A stretch of DNA of 64,000 bases from Phycisphaerae bacterium (GTDB lineage: Bacteria; Planctomycetota; Phycisphaerae; UBA1845), in assembly GCA_029260015.1 (NCBI GenBank), contig JAJDEB010000008.1:318937-382936 (forward strand), given 5' to 3'. Both the position numbers and the translations under genes were made by a program. Shown here piece after piece: positions 8,979 through 17,357 of this stretch. Positions within the stretch are counted from its first letter, which is position 1; every line of letters starts with the position of its first letter. Below the pieces are notes generated by a model. It searched no databases and was not told where the DNA came from. It worked only from the letters and a program-made list of their open reading frames with translations.

Positions 8979-10015
8979 CAGAATCGATGACATTAGCCGG
9001 AATCGCCTCGGTGGTCGGTGGAAGTGTTCGCGGCGACGAACATGCCGTCATTCAGGGCGTGGCTACGATTGGAGTCGCCGGTCAAAACGAACTGACTTGG
9101 GCGTCGGCTCCCCAACACCGCGCCATGCTCGCCGCTTCTGGCGCTGGCGCGGTCCTCGTCAATGATGGTTTCGGCGAAACACCGATGCACGCGGTCGTTT
9201 GCGAAGACGTAGACGCAGCCCTCGTGGATGTACTGAGCGCCTTTTCGACTTCGACCCCTGGACCGGCAGTTGGTGTTCACGAGTCCGCGATGATTTCCGA
9301 CTCCGCAAAGATCGGTCAAAACGTCGCGATTGGCCGCCGCGTCATCATCGACGACCATGTCGTCATCGGTGACAACACCGTACTTCACGACGGTGTATTC
9401 GTTGGCGAAGGATCAAGAATCGGCAGCGACTGTCGCCTGTGGACCTATGTGGTGATTCGTGAAGGCTGCACGCTGGGCGACCGCGTCACCATTCATTCCC
9501 ATACGGTCGTCGGTGCAGACGGATTTGGTTATGTCACCCGAGCGGGCGTACACCGAAAAATCCCTCACCTCGGTGGAGTCATCATCGGGAACGATGTCGA
9601 GATCGGCGCTTCAACGTGTATCGACCGATCAAAGACCGATCACACCATCATCGGTGACGGCACCAAGATTGATAATCAGGTGCAGGTCGCCCATAATGTC
9701 CAAATCGGCAAAGGATGCATCGTGTGCGCCCAAGTGGGTATCGCCGGTAGCACCAAGCTGGGTGATTATGTGGTCGTTGGCGGACAAGCCGGGCTGAAGG
9801 ATAATATCGAAATCGGTTCAGGCGTGATGCTTGCTGCGTGTGCGTGCGTGCCCAGTAGCATCAAACCGGGAACGAAAGCCGCCGGTTCACCCGCCGTTGA
9901 ATATCGACAATTCCTACGGGAAAATGCCAGCATACGACGCCTGCCCGACCTTGTAAGCCGGGTCAACGAACTTTCGAAACGGTTAAAGAAGCTTGAGTCC
10001 GCAGCAGACGATTAG
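8975..10015 (+). CDS. lpxD: UDP-3-O-acyl-glucosamine N-acyltransferase LpxD
   Basis: Third step of lipid A synthesis: adds the N-linked acyl chain to UDP-3-O-acyl-GlcN. The 346-residue protein has an N-terminal uridine-binding domain (about 1-100), a left-handed beta-helix of hexapeptide repeats (about 105-310), and a C-terminal helix ending KRLKKLE. The signature DGFGYV and the catalytic-region QVAHNVQIG are present. The start codon overlaps the skp stop (ATGA), and the 3' end overlaps the next start by 23 bases, so the cluster is tightly coupled. Confidence 0.93.
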   Translation: MTESMTLAGIASVVGGSVRGDEHAVIQGVATIGVAGQNELTWASAPQHRAMLAASGAGAVLVNDGFGETPMHAVVCEDVDAALVDVLSAFSTSTPGPAVGVHESAMISDSAKIGQNVAIGRRVIIDDHVVIGDNTVLHDGVFVGEGSRIGSDCRLWTYVVIREGCTLGDRVTIHSHTVVGADGFGYVTRAGVHRKIPHLGGVIIGNDVEIGASTCIDRSKTDHTIIGDGTKIDNQVQVAHNVQIGKGCIVCAQVGIAGSTKLGDYVVVGGQAGLKDNIEIGSGVMLAACACVPSSIKPGTKAAGSPAVEYRQFLRENASIRRLPDLVSRVNELSKRLKKLESAADD

Positions 10016-11312
10016 CCGAACTGTCGAGCTTGAAGGACGGGGGCTATTCACGGGCAAGCCGGTCATGCTCAGGATGCACCCCGCCGAGCCGAATACCGGA
10101 ATCTGGTTTGTTCGTAGCGACCAGAGTAAACCGGTCCGCATCCCTGCGCTCGTCGATGCCGTCACCAAACGGGCCCGCCGCACCGCACTCCAAAACGGAA
10201 CAGTCTCCATCGAAACCGTCGAGCACTGCCTCGGAGCGTGTTCAGGACTCGGAATCGACAACCTTGAAATCGAACTGACCAACTCCGAGCTTCCCGCGTT
10301 TGACGGAAGCAGCATGCCTTTCGTCAAAATGTTGCAGGATGCTGGAATTCGCCAGCAGGATGCAACCCGCGATCCGCTGGTCATCGACGACATCATCCGC
10401 GTATCCGACGGCGACATGGAACTCGTGGCGCTTGAACCCATCGGAGAAAACGCAGACACGCTCGAAATCCTCTACGAACTCGACTACGGTCCCGAGTCAC
10501 CCATCGGCCGCCAGGTGCATTCGTTCAGCGTCACACCGCAAGGTTTCATCGAAGAAATCGCATCTGCAAGAACGTTTGTCCTCAAGAGCGAAGCAGACGC
10601 ACTGCAAAGCGCCGGACTCGGAACGCATCTGACCTACAAAGACATCGTCGTATTCGGCGAAGACGGACCGATCGACAACAAACTTCGCTATCCCAACGAG
10701 TGTGTGCGCCACAAAATTCTCGACTTGCTGGGCGACCTGATGCTATTGGGACGTTTCGTGGTCGGTCGTATTCACGCGCGAAAGTCCGGCCATTCACTGA
10801 ATCATGCGTTGGTACGTGCCCTTCGAGATCGGCAGGCTCAGACTGAATACCGCACGCTCGCGACCAAGACACCCATTTGGGATATTCACAAGGTGCGGCG
10901 CATCCTGCCTCACCGTTATCCATTCCTGATGGTTGACCGGCTCGTCGAACTCGAGGGGACTAAGCGAGCCGTCGGTCTGAAGAACGTGACCATCAACGAA
11001 GAATTCTTTCAGGGGCACTATCCGGGGCATCCGATCATGCCTGGCGTGCTGGTTCTCGAGGCGATGGCCCAGTTGGGCGGTATCCTGCTCGCTCAGGACC
11101 TCGAACACACGGGTAAAGTTGCTATCCTGTTCAGTCTCGACAAGGTTCGATTTCGCCGCCCAGTGACCCCGGGCGATCAGTTGCTGCTTGAGGCGACTTC
11201 CGTGCGCGCTCGCGGTAACATCGGCCACGTTCGTGCTTCAGCACGCGTGGGTACCGAATTGGCGGCTGAGGCAGATATCAAATTCATGTTGACCGACGCG
11301 GATGAGGAATAA
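9993..11312 (+). CDS. lpxC/fabZ: Bifunctional LpxC deacetylase / FabZ dehydratase
   Basis: A fusion of two enzymes. Residues 1-285 are LpxC, the committed zinc deacetylase of lipid A: Glu77-His78 (TVEHCLG), His240/Asp244 (HKILDLLGD) and His267 (SGHSLNH) match the zinc ligands and catalytic residues. Residues 295-439 are FabZ, the (3R)-hydroxyacyl-ACP dehydratase, with His307 (ILPHRYPF) and Glu356 (VLVLEAMAQ). The start is TTG 9993, which lies inside lpxD. The fusion is known from Bacteroidetes and Planctomycetes. It ties lipid A and fatty-acid flux to one polypeptide at fixed stoichiometry. Confidence 0.94.
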   Translation: MSPQQTISRTVELEGRGLFTGKPVMLRMHPAEPNTGIWFVRSDQSKPVRIPALVDAVTKRARRTALQNGTVSIETVEHCLGACSGLGIDNLEIELTNSELPAFDGSSMPFVKMLQDAGIRQQDATRDPLVIDDIIRVSDGDMELVALEPIGENADTLEILYELDYGPESPIGRQVHSFSVTPQGFIEEIASARTFVLKSEADALQSAGLGTHLTYKDIVVFGEDGPIDNKLRYPNECVRHKILDLLGDLMLLGRFVVGRIHARKSGHSLNHALVRALRDRQAQTEYRTLATKTPIWDIHKVRRILPHRYPFLMVDRLVELEGTKRAVGLKNVTINEEFFQGHYPGHPIMPGVLVLEAMAQLGGILLAQDLEHTGKVAILFSLDKVRFRRPVTPGDQLLLEATSVRARGNIGHVRASARVGTELAAEADIKFMLTDADEE

Positions 11313-11374
11313 GCAATCGCACGATGCACAATCGTTGAATGGTGATCGTACGACATTGACCGAACGGGCACAAA

Positions 11375-12307
11375 ATGGAAGCGATCAATCGAAGTGCTAT
11401 TGAGATGAATGCCAACGCATTGAACACCAAACCAAACGAACATAAGTCCAACATTCACCCGATGGCCGTCGTGCATCCCGGCGCGACAGTGGGTACAAAT
11501 GTTCATGTGGGTCCGTTCTGCGTGGTCGATGAACACGTCCAGCTTGGCGACGGTTGCCATCTTCACAACAACGTGACCATCACCGGGCACACGTCCGTTG
11601 GCGAAGGCACATCGTTTTTTCCCGGATGCATCATTGGTGCTGCCCCGCAAGATCTCAAGTACCGCGGCGGTCCGACCACGCTCGAAATCGGAAAACGCAA
11701 CATCTTTCGCGAATACGTGACCGCTCACCCGGGAACCGAAGTGGGTGGAGGCGTCACCCGGATCGGTGACAATAATCTGTTTATGGGCGCGATTCATATC
11801 GGCCACGATGTCATCATCGGGAACAACTGCATCCTGGCGAATGAAGTGTTACTAGCGGGCCACGTGGTGATCGAAGACAACGTCACGATTGGCGGTCATA
11901 CCGGCGTGCATCATTTTACTTCGATCGGCAAACACGCGATGGTCGGAGGCATGACCAAGGTCACGTCCGATGTCCCGCCATTCCTAACGGTCGCATCCAC
12001 GCGGTCGACACGACAGGAAGTGCGAGCCGTCAATGGCGTTGGCCTAAAGCGGAGCAATTTCAGCGAAGCCGAAATCCTTCGTCTCAAACAGGCTTATATG
12101 CGGATGTTTTCTCGGCGGGCCCGTTCAAGCGGTGTGCCCATTACCGACACCATTCAAGACATCCTGGCAAAGACCGACGACGACAACGTCAAGTATCTAT
12201 GCAGTTTTCTGCTGCGTTCGTTCGAGTGTGGCCGGCGTGGTCGTTACCTCGAATCACTGCGCAACAACGAATCCAAGAATCCTCCAGCACGCACCAAAAA
12301 GGCGTAG
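11375..12307 (+). CDS. lpxA: Acyl-ACP--UDP-N-acetylglucosamine O-acyltransferase LpxA
   Basis: First lipid A step: transfers an R-3-hydroxyacyl chain to UDP-GlcNAc or its 3-amino analogue. A left-handed beta-helix of hexapeptide repeats fills about residues 25-215, beginning at NIHPMAVVHPGATVG. The active-site stretch is IHIGHDVIIGNNC, and the IGAAPQDLKYRG signature is clear. A C-terminal helical domain and Lys/Arg-rich end follow. The N-terminus is about 20 residues longer than usual; ATG 11405 is an alternative start, and neither site has a strong ribosome-binding sequence. It is next to a Gfo/Idh gene, as in bacteria that make amide-linked lipid A. Confidence 0.92.
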   Translation: MEAINRSAIEMNANALNTKPNEHKSNIHPMAVVHPGATVGTNVHVGPFCVVDEHVQLGDGCHLHNNVTITGHTSVGEGTSFFPGCIIGAAPQDLKYRGGPTTLEIGKRNIFREYVTAHPGTEVGGGVTRIGDNNLFMGAIHIGHDVIIGNNCILANEVLLAGHVVIEDNVTIGGHTGVHHFTSIGKHAMVGGMTKVTSDVPPFLTVASTRSTRQEVRAVNGVGLKRSNFSEAEILRLKQAYMRMFSRRARSSGVPITDTIQDILAKTDDDNVKYLCSFLLRSFECGRRGRYLESLRNNESKNPPARTKKA

Positions 12308-12356
12308 GCTGCACGCATTGGGTTGGACGAAATGCGCTGCGCCGCCGAGGCATACA

Positions 12357-13373
12357 ATGAGCGTTAAACTTCGAGCTGCGGTTGTTGGCGTCGGCCACAT
12401 GGGACGCCACCATGCCCGGATCTACAGCGAATTGCCCGACTGCGACTTGGTGGCGGTCGTCGATACGGATCTGAATCGGGCGAAGCAGATTACCGATCAA
12501 CACGGCGGAAGACCGTACAAGGATGTCGCCGAAATTCTCGATCAGGTGGATGTTGCCAGCGTCGCAGTCCCCACCGTGTACCACCACACCATCGCCAAAC
12601 CGTTGATTGAAGCGAAGATTTCGGTCTTGATCGAAAAACCAATCGCCCGGGATTCCACGACTGCCGCAATGATGCTCGAATGGGCGGAAGCGTCGGGCAG
12701 TGTTATCGCGGTTGGTCACTCGGAACGATTCAATCCTGTGGTGCTGGCACTGAAGCGTTTGGAAATCGCACCGAAGTTTATTGAAACGCACCGCATCAGC
12801 CCGTTTACGTTTCGCAGCGCCGACATCGGTGTGGTGCATGACATGATGATCCATGACATCGACATCATTCTGCACTTGGTCAAAGATCGTGAATACCGCG
12901 TGACGGCGGCCGGCTTTCCGGTTCTCGGTAAACACGAAGACGTGGCCAACGCCCGCGTGCTGTTTTCCAACGGTTGCGTCGCCAACATGACGGCTTCAAG
13001 GCTTGCCACCAAGACCGAACGCAAGATTCGTGTGTTCAATCCCGACGCATATCTATCGATGGATTACGGCAAGAAGACCGGCATCGCGATCACGAAAGAC
13101 GCTAACCTTGATTTGCTGAAACTAGCACGCGAGACCGACTTCAACGACATCTCGCAGATGGCCCACTTCGACTTCGCCGGCATGGTCAACATCGAACCAC
13201 TCGACGTCGATGACAACGTCGAACCGCTGAAGGCAGAGATCGAATCATTCCTAAACGCCGTCCGCACCGGAACCGAGCCAGCCGTAACCGGCAAAGACGG
13301 CGCCGAAGCCGTCAAGCTAGCCGAACGCATCGTCCAGTCGCTCCAGGAACACAACTGGAACCCGCAAGGTTAA
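12357..13373 (+). CDS. Gfo/Idh/MocA oxidoreductase, candidate UDP-GlcNAc 3-dehydrogenase (GnnA)
   Basis: NAD-dependent sugar oxidoreductase. The Rossmann motif is GVGHMGRHHARIY near the N-terminus; EKPIA holds the family catalytic Lys, and the C-terminal alpha/beta domain has HDMMIHDIDI. ATG 12357 has GAGG 6 bases upstream; the open frame further left is only a shadow of lpxA. GnnA, which oxidises UDP-GlcNAc before transamination to the 3-amino sugar used by LpxA, is a family member encoded beside lpxA in some bacteria. The position here suggests that role (inference). Its partner aminotransferase GnnB is not in the window. Confidence 0.8.
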   Translation: MSVKLRAAVVGVGHMGRHHARIYSELPDCDLVAVVDTDLNRAKQITDQHGGRPYKDVAEILDQVDVASVAVPTVYHHTIAKPLIEAKISVLIEKPIARDSTTAAMMLEWAEASGSVIAVGHSERFNPVVLALKRLEIAPKFIETHRISPFTFRSADIGVVHDMMIHDIDIILHLVKDREYRVTAAGFPVLGKHEDVANARVLFSNGCVANMTASRLATKTERKIRVFNPDAYLSMDYGKKTGIAITKDANLDLLKLARETDFNDISQMAHFDFAGMVNIEPLDVDDNVEPLKAEIESFLNAVRTGTEPAVTGKDGAEAVKLAERIVQSLQEHNWNPQG

Positions 13374-13381
13374 GCCAATCA

Positions 13382-13406
13382 CAGGCAGTATCGACAGACC
13401 TGCCTG
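13382..13406 (+). terminator. Hairpin just after the envelope cluster
   Basis: A perfect 7-bp stem (CAGGCAG / CTGCCTG, 11-base loop) starts 8 bases after the stop of the Gfo/Idh gene. No T run follows, so it is at best a weak or factor-assisted terminator or an mRNA 3' protector. It is followed by 145 bases with no gene up to the arsR-type promoter. Confidence 0.3.
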
Positions 13407-13510
13407 CCCGCCGCTTCCTCAATCAAGCTTGCCGCCTCTCATAAACCGTTAATTCAAAATAAGTTGCGCGAAAACCTGAGAATGGCCATGCCAAAACTCT
13501 TGTCTTAAGA

Positions 13511-13548
13511 TTGACACGGACGCACCACATAGGTAACCTATTGGTTAC
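13511..13548 (+). promoter_or_regulatory. Promoter with overlapping palindromic operator before the ArsR-type gene
   Basis: A perfect -35 box TTGACA (13511-13516) is followed at 17 bases by a weak -10 TAACCT (13534-13539). The inverted repeat GTAACC-TATT-GGTTAC (13533-13548) covers that -10 and ends 2 bases before the ATG. A transcript from here would start about 5 bases before the start codon, giving an almost leaderless mRNA. The layout suggests autorepression by the ArsR-type protein encoded next. Confidence 0.6.
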
Positions 13549-13550
13549 TT

Positions 13551-13991
13551 ATGAACACTGACTCGATGGATGCGGTATTCGTGGCGCTGGCTAACCCCGT
13601 GCGGCGGCGAATGCTGGACATCCTTAAAGACAACCCGGGATTTTGCATTAACGACGTGTGTGCTTTTTTTGAAATGAGTCGCATCGGCGTGATGAAGCAT
13701 CTGCAAATTCTGGAGGACGCGAAGCTGGTCGTCTCGCGAAAGAGCGGGCGGACGCGACATCTGTTTCACAATGCAGTGCCCATCCGCATGATCTACGACC
13801 GCTGGACCACCGAATACAGCGCCGTCTGGGCCAAGAAAATGACGCAGATCAAATACAAAGTCGAATCAGGCATGCCGACCGAAAACGATCGCGAGAATCA
13901 ACCGCCCAAGCGCAAACCCCGGCGGGCTTCCAAGTTCGATCGCACGAAACGCATCACGAATCCCAATAACCCCACCGAGAATTCGGAGTAA
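13551..13991 (+). CDS. ArsR-family winged-helix transcriptional regulator
   Basis: DNA-binding repressor-type protein. Residues 5-85 form the ArsR fold: FVALANPVRRRMLDILKD, then the recognition helix in FEMSRIGVMKHLQILEDA, and a wing with VVSRKSGRTRHLFHNAV. The rest is a basic tail. It belongs to the ArsR subgroup paired with SRPBCC/AHSA1 proteins rather than metal sensors: no CXC metal motif is visible. It is the first gene of a four-gene + strand operon, with its candidate operator directly upstream. Confidence 0.88.
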   Translation: MNTDSMDAVFVALANPVRRRMLDILKDNPGFCINDVCAFFEMSRIGVMKHLQILEDAKLVVSRKSGRTRHLFHNAVPIRMIYDRWTTEYSAVWAKKMTQIKYKVESGMPTENDRENQPPKRKPRRASKFDRTKRITNPNNPTENSE

Positions 13992-14013
13992 CTCAGAAAA
14001 CGGAGCAACCCCA

Positions 14014-14526
14014 ATGGCCAATAAGATACGATCGGTCTCAACCGTCACCATCAACGGCACGATGGAAGCCGTCTGGCGAGAGATCACCAAAACGGATGAA
14101 GTTCAAAAGTGCATGTTCGACATGCAATTACACACGTCGGAATTAAAGCCGGGCGCGAAGATCTTCATGCGATCGGCCAACGGTAAGTATACCGGTGTCG
14201 TCGGTGAAGTTGTCGATTTCGATCCGCCCCACCTCTATTCGCATACGTTTCAATTTACGAACTACGACGATCCGCCCTGCAAAGTCATCTACGAACTCAG
14301 AGACATCGGCGGGCAGGTTGAATTTTCGCTCATCATCGAAGACCTCGTCGCAGGCACCAAGTCGGCAAAGCAAATGGTCAGCGGCGCGAGGATGATTACC
14401 AGCACGCTCAAATCAATCATCGAAAAGGGCAAGCCGCCCTTCGGTATACGCATGCTGTATGTGCTTTTCAAATTGATGGCACCGTTGAATCCAAAACGAA
14501 CGCTCAGCAAAAACTGGCAGGAATAA
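14014..14526 (+). CDS. SRPBCC (AHSA1/START-like) domain protein
   Basis: A 170-residue helix-grip protein of the SRPBCC superfamily, which binds hydrophobic ligands in a deep pocket; the ligand here is unknown. Typical features are the opening TVTINGTMEAVWREITKTDEV, the PGAKIFMRSANGKYTGVVGEVVD strand pair, the DPPHLYSHTFQF segment and the long C-terminal helix. AHSA1-like genes are often encoded directly after an ArsR-family regulator, as here (22-base gap), implying regulated expression from the operator at 13533. Confidence 0.82.
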   Translation: MANKIRSVSTVTINGTMEAVWREITKTDEVQKCMFDMQLHTSELKPGAKIFMRSANGKYTGVVGEVVDFDPPHLYSHTFQFTNYDDPPCKVIYELRDIGGQVEFSLIIEDLVAGTKSAKQMVSGARMITSTLKSIIEKGKPPFGIRMLYVLFKLMAPLNPKRTLSKNWQE

Positions 14527-14550
14527 TCAACCCAACGTTGGAGATACATC

Positions 14551-15123
14551 GTGGCACTATCGTCTAAAGAAGTGGAACAAAAGATCATCGATGCGATGAA
14601 AGATGAAACCGGGGCGACACCAAAAACCTGGTCGGCTCGCCTCAAAAAATGCGGGCATGAAAAACGCAACGACATGATCAAGTGGCTCAAGACAGAACAT
14701 GGCCTCAAGCACAACTACGCCAGCGTTGCAGTTGGATTGCACCTAAACGGTGGCAAACCGGTCTATGCGGATGGCGGTAATCTGCTCGACAACCAGCTTG
14801 CTGGCAAAGAGGCGATGCGGCCACTCTACGATGCTGTGAAGAAAGCCGTACTCAAGTGGAACCCCAAGGTCGAAGTTCACCCCACCAAGACCTACGTTTC
14901 GTTCCGGGGCAAGCGAGAGTTCGCCGTCGCTGCAATCAAGTCGAAGGAAATCCGCGTCGGGTTTGACCTTGGTGATGCACCATGTACCGGCAAACTCGAA
15001 AAAGCGAAATCGCTCGGAGCGATGCCGCGCATCGGGCACATGCTGGTGGTTAAGGAGAAGTCCGACATCGGCGCAGAACTAACCAAATCATTGAAGGCAG
15101 CGTGGAAACGTATCGAAGGTTGA
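14551..15123 (+). CDS. DUF4287/DUF5655 domain protein
   Basis: A 190-residue cytosolic protein of unknown function. Residues 1-65 match DUF4287 (opening with KIIDAMKDETGATPKTW and the KNDMIKWLKTEHGLKHNYA-like segment). Residues 85-190 match DUF5655 (DAVKKAVLKWNPKVEVHPTK, then a YVSFRGKREFAVAAIKS strand pair). The pair of domains is commonly seen together and often near AHSA1 genes. It is third in the ArsR operon, 24 bases after the SRPBCC gene. Confidence 0.75.
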   Translation: MALSSKEVEQKIIDAMKDETGATPKTWSARLKKCGHEKRNDMIKWLKTEHGLKHNYASVAVGLHLNGGKPVYADGGNLLDNQLAGKEAMRPLYDAVKKAVLKWNPKVEVHPTKTYVSFRGKREFAVAAIKSKEIRVGFDLGDAPCTGKLEKAKSLGAMPRIGHMLVVKEKSDIGAELTKSLKAAWKRIEG

Positions 15124-15175
15124 GAAATTCATCTCAAGTGCAAACAAAATCAGAGTCCCTTTTGGAGGAACAATC

Positions 15176-15559
15176 ATGGGTCGCTACATCATTTCTGTCG
15201 TCATCGGCTTCATCATCTGGACCGCCCTTTGGCTGGGCAGCAATGCCGCCCTGCAGGCATCGATGCCGAACGCATTCGAGACATCCGGGGCGACGTCTAA
15301 CACGTCCGTTCTTGTGGGCATACTTGGCATTGCGATTCTCGTTTCGCTTGTGTCAGGGTATATCACGATGATCATAGCGGCAGGCAAAACGATGACGCCC
15401 GTAGCCGTCCTGGGCATCGCGCTCGTTGCGGTTGGCATCTTCGTGCAGATTCAGTTTTGGAACGTCATGCCCATCTGGTATCACCTGTCGTTTCTCGCTG
15501 CCCTGCTGCCATGCAGTGTCATTGGCGGCTTAATCCGCCTGCGCATGCGGCATGAGTAA
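15176..15559 (+). CDS. Small four-helix membrane protein
   Basis: 127 residues with four predicted membrane segments: about 5-25 (IISVVIGFIIWTALWLGSNA), 45-65, 70-95 and 100-120. No catalytic motif is recognised. ATG 15176 has GGAGG about 8 bases upstream. It closes the ArsR operon and is 20 bases from a convergent glycosylase gene. Function unknown; an inner-membrane partner for the SRPBCC protein is only a guess from position. Confidence 0.7.
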   Translation: MGRYIISVVIGFIIWTALWLGSNAALQASMPNAFETSGATSNTSVLVGILGIAILVSLVSGYITMIIAAGKTMTPVAVLGIALVAVGIFVQIQFWNVMPIWYHLSFLAALLPCSVIGGLIRLRMRHE

Positions 15560-15578
15560 ACGTGCAATTCTGACGCGG

Positions 15579-16457
15579 TTAATCGCTGTCCTGCCAATCA
15601 TCTTTGAGCAAGCGGGCCAGCGATCGATCGGATAATTTCTTGCCGGCAGTCTGGCACGTTGGGCAGTAATTCGTCTCGCGATCCTTGTACCGAATGCGCT
15701 GCACGGAGGCACCGCAGTCGGGGCAGGGTTTACCGAATCGATTGTGAACGGCAAAGCCCTCGCGATGGGCTGTGATCTCGCCGGTATCTGGAAATCGCTC
15801 TCCAAACTGCTTGCGCAAACGGTCGGTCCATTCGCTCAATACTAATTGAATCGACGTGTGCAGCCGCTCGACTTGCCCTTCATCGAGGCGCGACGTCAAA
15901 AGCATCGGTGATAACCTCGCCGCGTGCAGAATCTCGTCGCTGTAGGCATTGCCAATTCCCGAAAACAAACGCGGATCGGTCAGCGCCCGTTTGATCGTGT
16001 GATTCTGGCTGCGAAGGACGCTGGCAAATTCTTCAAGTGACGCACCCAACACTTCCAAGCCACCCCGATCATGTGCGTTGATTGAGTCTATACCGCGCTC
16101 AACGTGTACGGATGCCCGCCGCTTCGTACCGGCTTCGGTGAGGATCAGCGTTCCCTCCTCGAAGTCCAATGCCAGCAATCCAATTTTCCCGGGCACTTTG
16201 GCTTTGGGTTTTCGCCAGAGCAATCGACCCGCAACCATCAAGTGAACCACCAGATAGAGTTCGCCCTCGAATACCAGCACGATCTGCTTGCCGATGCGGT
16301 GAACATCTTCGACGCAGCTAGCGATGATCGCATCGATCGGTGGATCAACCGTGCGCACCAGAAACGGATTGCGAATTCTGACGTCAAGCACCTTCGCTCC
16401 GACGATATGGCGGCGCAGCGCTTCGACGTAAATGGTGATGTCCGGAAGTTCAGGCAT
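15579..16457 (-). CDS. Fpg/Nei-family DNA glycosylase, first paralogue
   Basis: Base-excision repair bifunctional glycosylase/AP lyase. It begins MPELPDI, so the catalytic Pro2 and Glu3 are kept; the beta-hairpin Lys is likely in TEAGTKRRAS. A helix-two-turn-helix follows (SGIGNAYSDEIL), and a C4 zinc finger sits near the C-terminus (CPDCGAS, then CPTCQ). 292 residues. It diverges from a second Fpg gene at 16536 with 78 bases between starts. The IGNAY form and the R-rich region suggest the lineage often annotated as Fpg-like or endonuclease VIII-like; substrate range is not predictable here. Confidence 0.88.
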   Translation of the reverse strand: MPELPDITIYVEALRRHIVGAKVLDVRIRNPFLVRTVDPPIDAIIASCVEDVHRIGKQIVLVFEGELYLVVHLMVAGRLLWRKPKAKVPGKIGLLALDFEEGTLILTEAGTKRRASVHVERGIDSINAHDRGGLEVLGASLEEFASVLRSQNHTIKRALTDPRLFSGIGNAYSDEILHAARLSPMLLTSRLDEGQVERLHTSIQLVLSEWTDRLRKQFGERFPDTGEITAHREGFAVHNRFGKPCPDCGASVQRIRYKDRETNYCPTCQTAGKKLSDRSLARLLKDDWQDSD

Positions 16458-16535
16458 GTCAGCCTCATCATAGTCCCATCAAAGCGATGTGATCAATCGG
16501 TTGGCCAATCAAACCACCCCGCATACGATACGCTC

Positions 16536-17357
16536 ATGCCCGAACTCCCCGAAGCCGAAACCATCACCCGCCACCTGCGACTCGAACTGCTCGGTAAGAG
16601 TGTTTCGAAAGTACAGCATTGTCGGCGCGACGTCATTCGCCACGGGTCTCATCGCGGATTCCGGGCATTCCTAGACGCCCCAATCACGCGAGTCGATCGC
16701 CGAGGTAAACGCCCGTTTCTTGAAATCGACAGTGGACGCGGCATCGTTTTCTTTCTTGGCATGACAGGCCGCCTCAGCATTTGCGAAGCAGCAAGCCCTA
16801 TCGAAAAGCACACGCATCTGCGATTGAAACTCAGCAATAGTAACCGCGAATTACGCTTCAACGACGCCAGGCGATTCGGCGGATTCGGATTCTTCCAACG
16901 AAGCGGCAACGAAGAACCCACGGGAATTCACGGTTTGGGACCAGAGCCGACAGACGTTTCGCCCGCTCAATTTCGCGACATTTGCGATCGAAACCGACAA
17001 ATTAAGGCGCTTCTACTGGATCAAAAGCATATCGCCGGATTGGGTAACATCTACGCCGATGAATCGTTATTTCGCGCGGGCGTCCATCCGCTCACACCAG
17101 CCAGCCATCTCGAAGCAAAGCAGGCCGGTCGATTGCTGCGGGCGATCAAGCGCGTGCTGTCGGAGGCAATCGAATACGAAGGTACGACAATCATCAACTA
17201 CCTGCATCCCGATGGGCCGGGCAACTTTCAAAAACGTCTGCGGGTTTACGGACATGAGGGCGACCATTGTCGAAAGTGCAAGACGCCGATCCTGAGAATC
17301 ATCGCAGCGGGCAGAAGCAGTTTCCACTGTCCGATGTGCCAACCGCTCATCGACTAA
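16536..17357 (+). CDS. mutM: Formamidopyrimidine-DNA glycosylase
   Basis: Removes 8-oxoguanine and FapyG. ATG 16536 gives MPELPEAETITRHL, the Fpg N-terminus with Pro2/Glu3; the long open frame to its left overlaps the divergent paralogue and is not used. Lys in RRGKRPFLEI, the Asn/Tyr loop GLGNIYADESLF and a C4 zinc finger (CRKCKTP, CPMCQ) complete the set. 273 residues, normal length. Its 3' end overlaps by 11 bases the end of the convergent propeller gene. Confidence 0.93.
   Translation: MPELPEAETITRHLRLELLGKSVSKVQHCRRDVIRHGSHRGFRAFLDAPITRVDRRGKRPFLEIDSGRGIVFFLGMTGRLSICEAASPIEKHTHLRLKLSNSNRELRFNDARRFGGFGFFQRSGNEEPTGIHGLGPEPTDVSPAQFRDICDRNRQIKALLLDQKHIAGLGNIYADESLFRAGVHPLTPASHLEAKQAGRLLRAIKRVLSEAIEYEGTTIINYLHPDGPGNFQKRLRVYGHEGDHCRKCKTPILRIIAAGRSSFHCPMCQPLID

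Noticed and set aside
13551..15559. The ArsR operon as an arsenic or metal resistance unit
   Set aside because: No CXC metal site in the regulator and no arsB/arsC or efflux gene; the SRPBCC partner points to a different subgroup.
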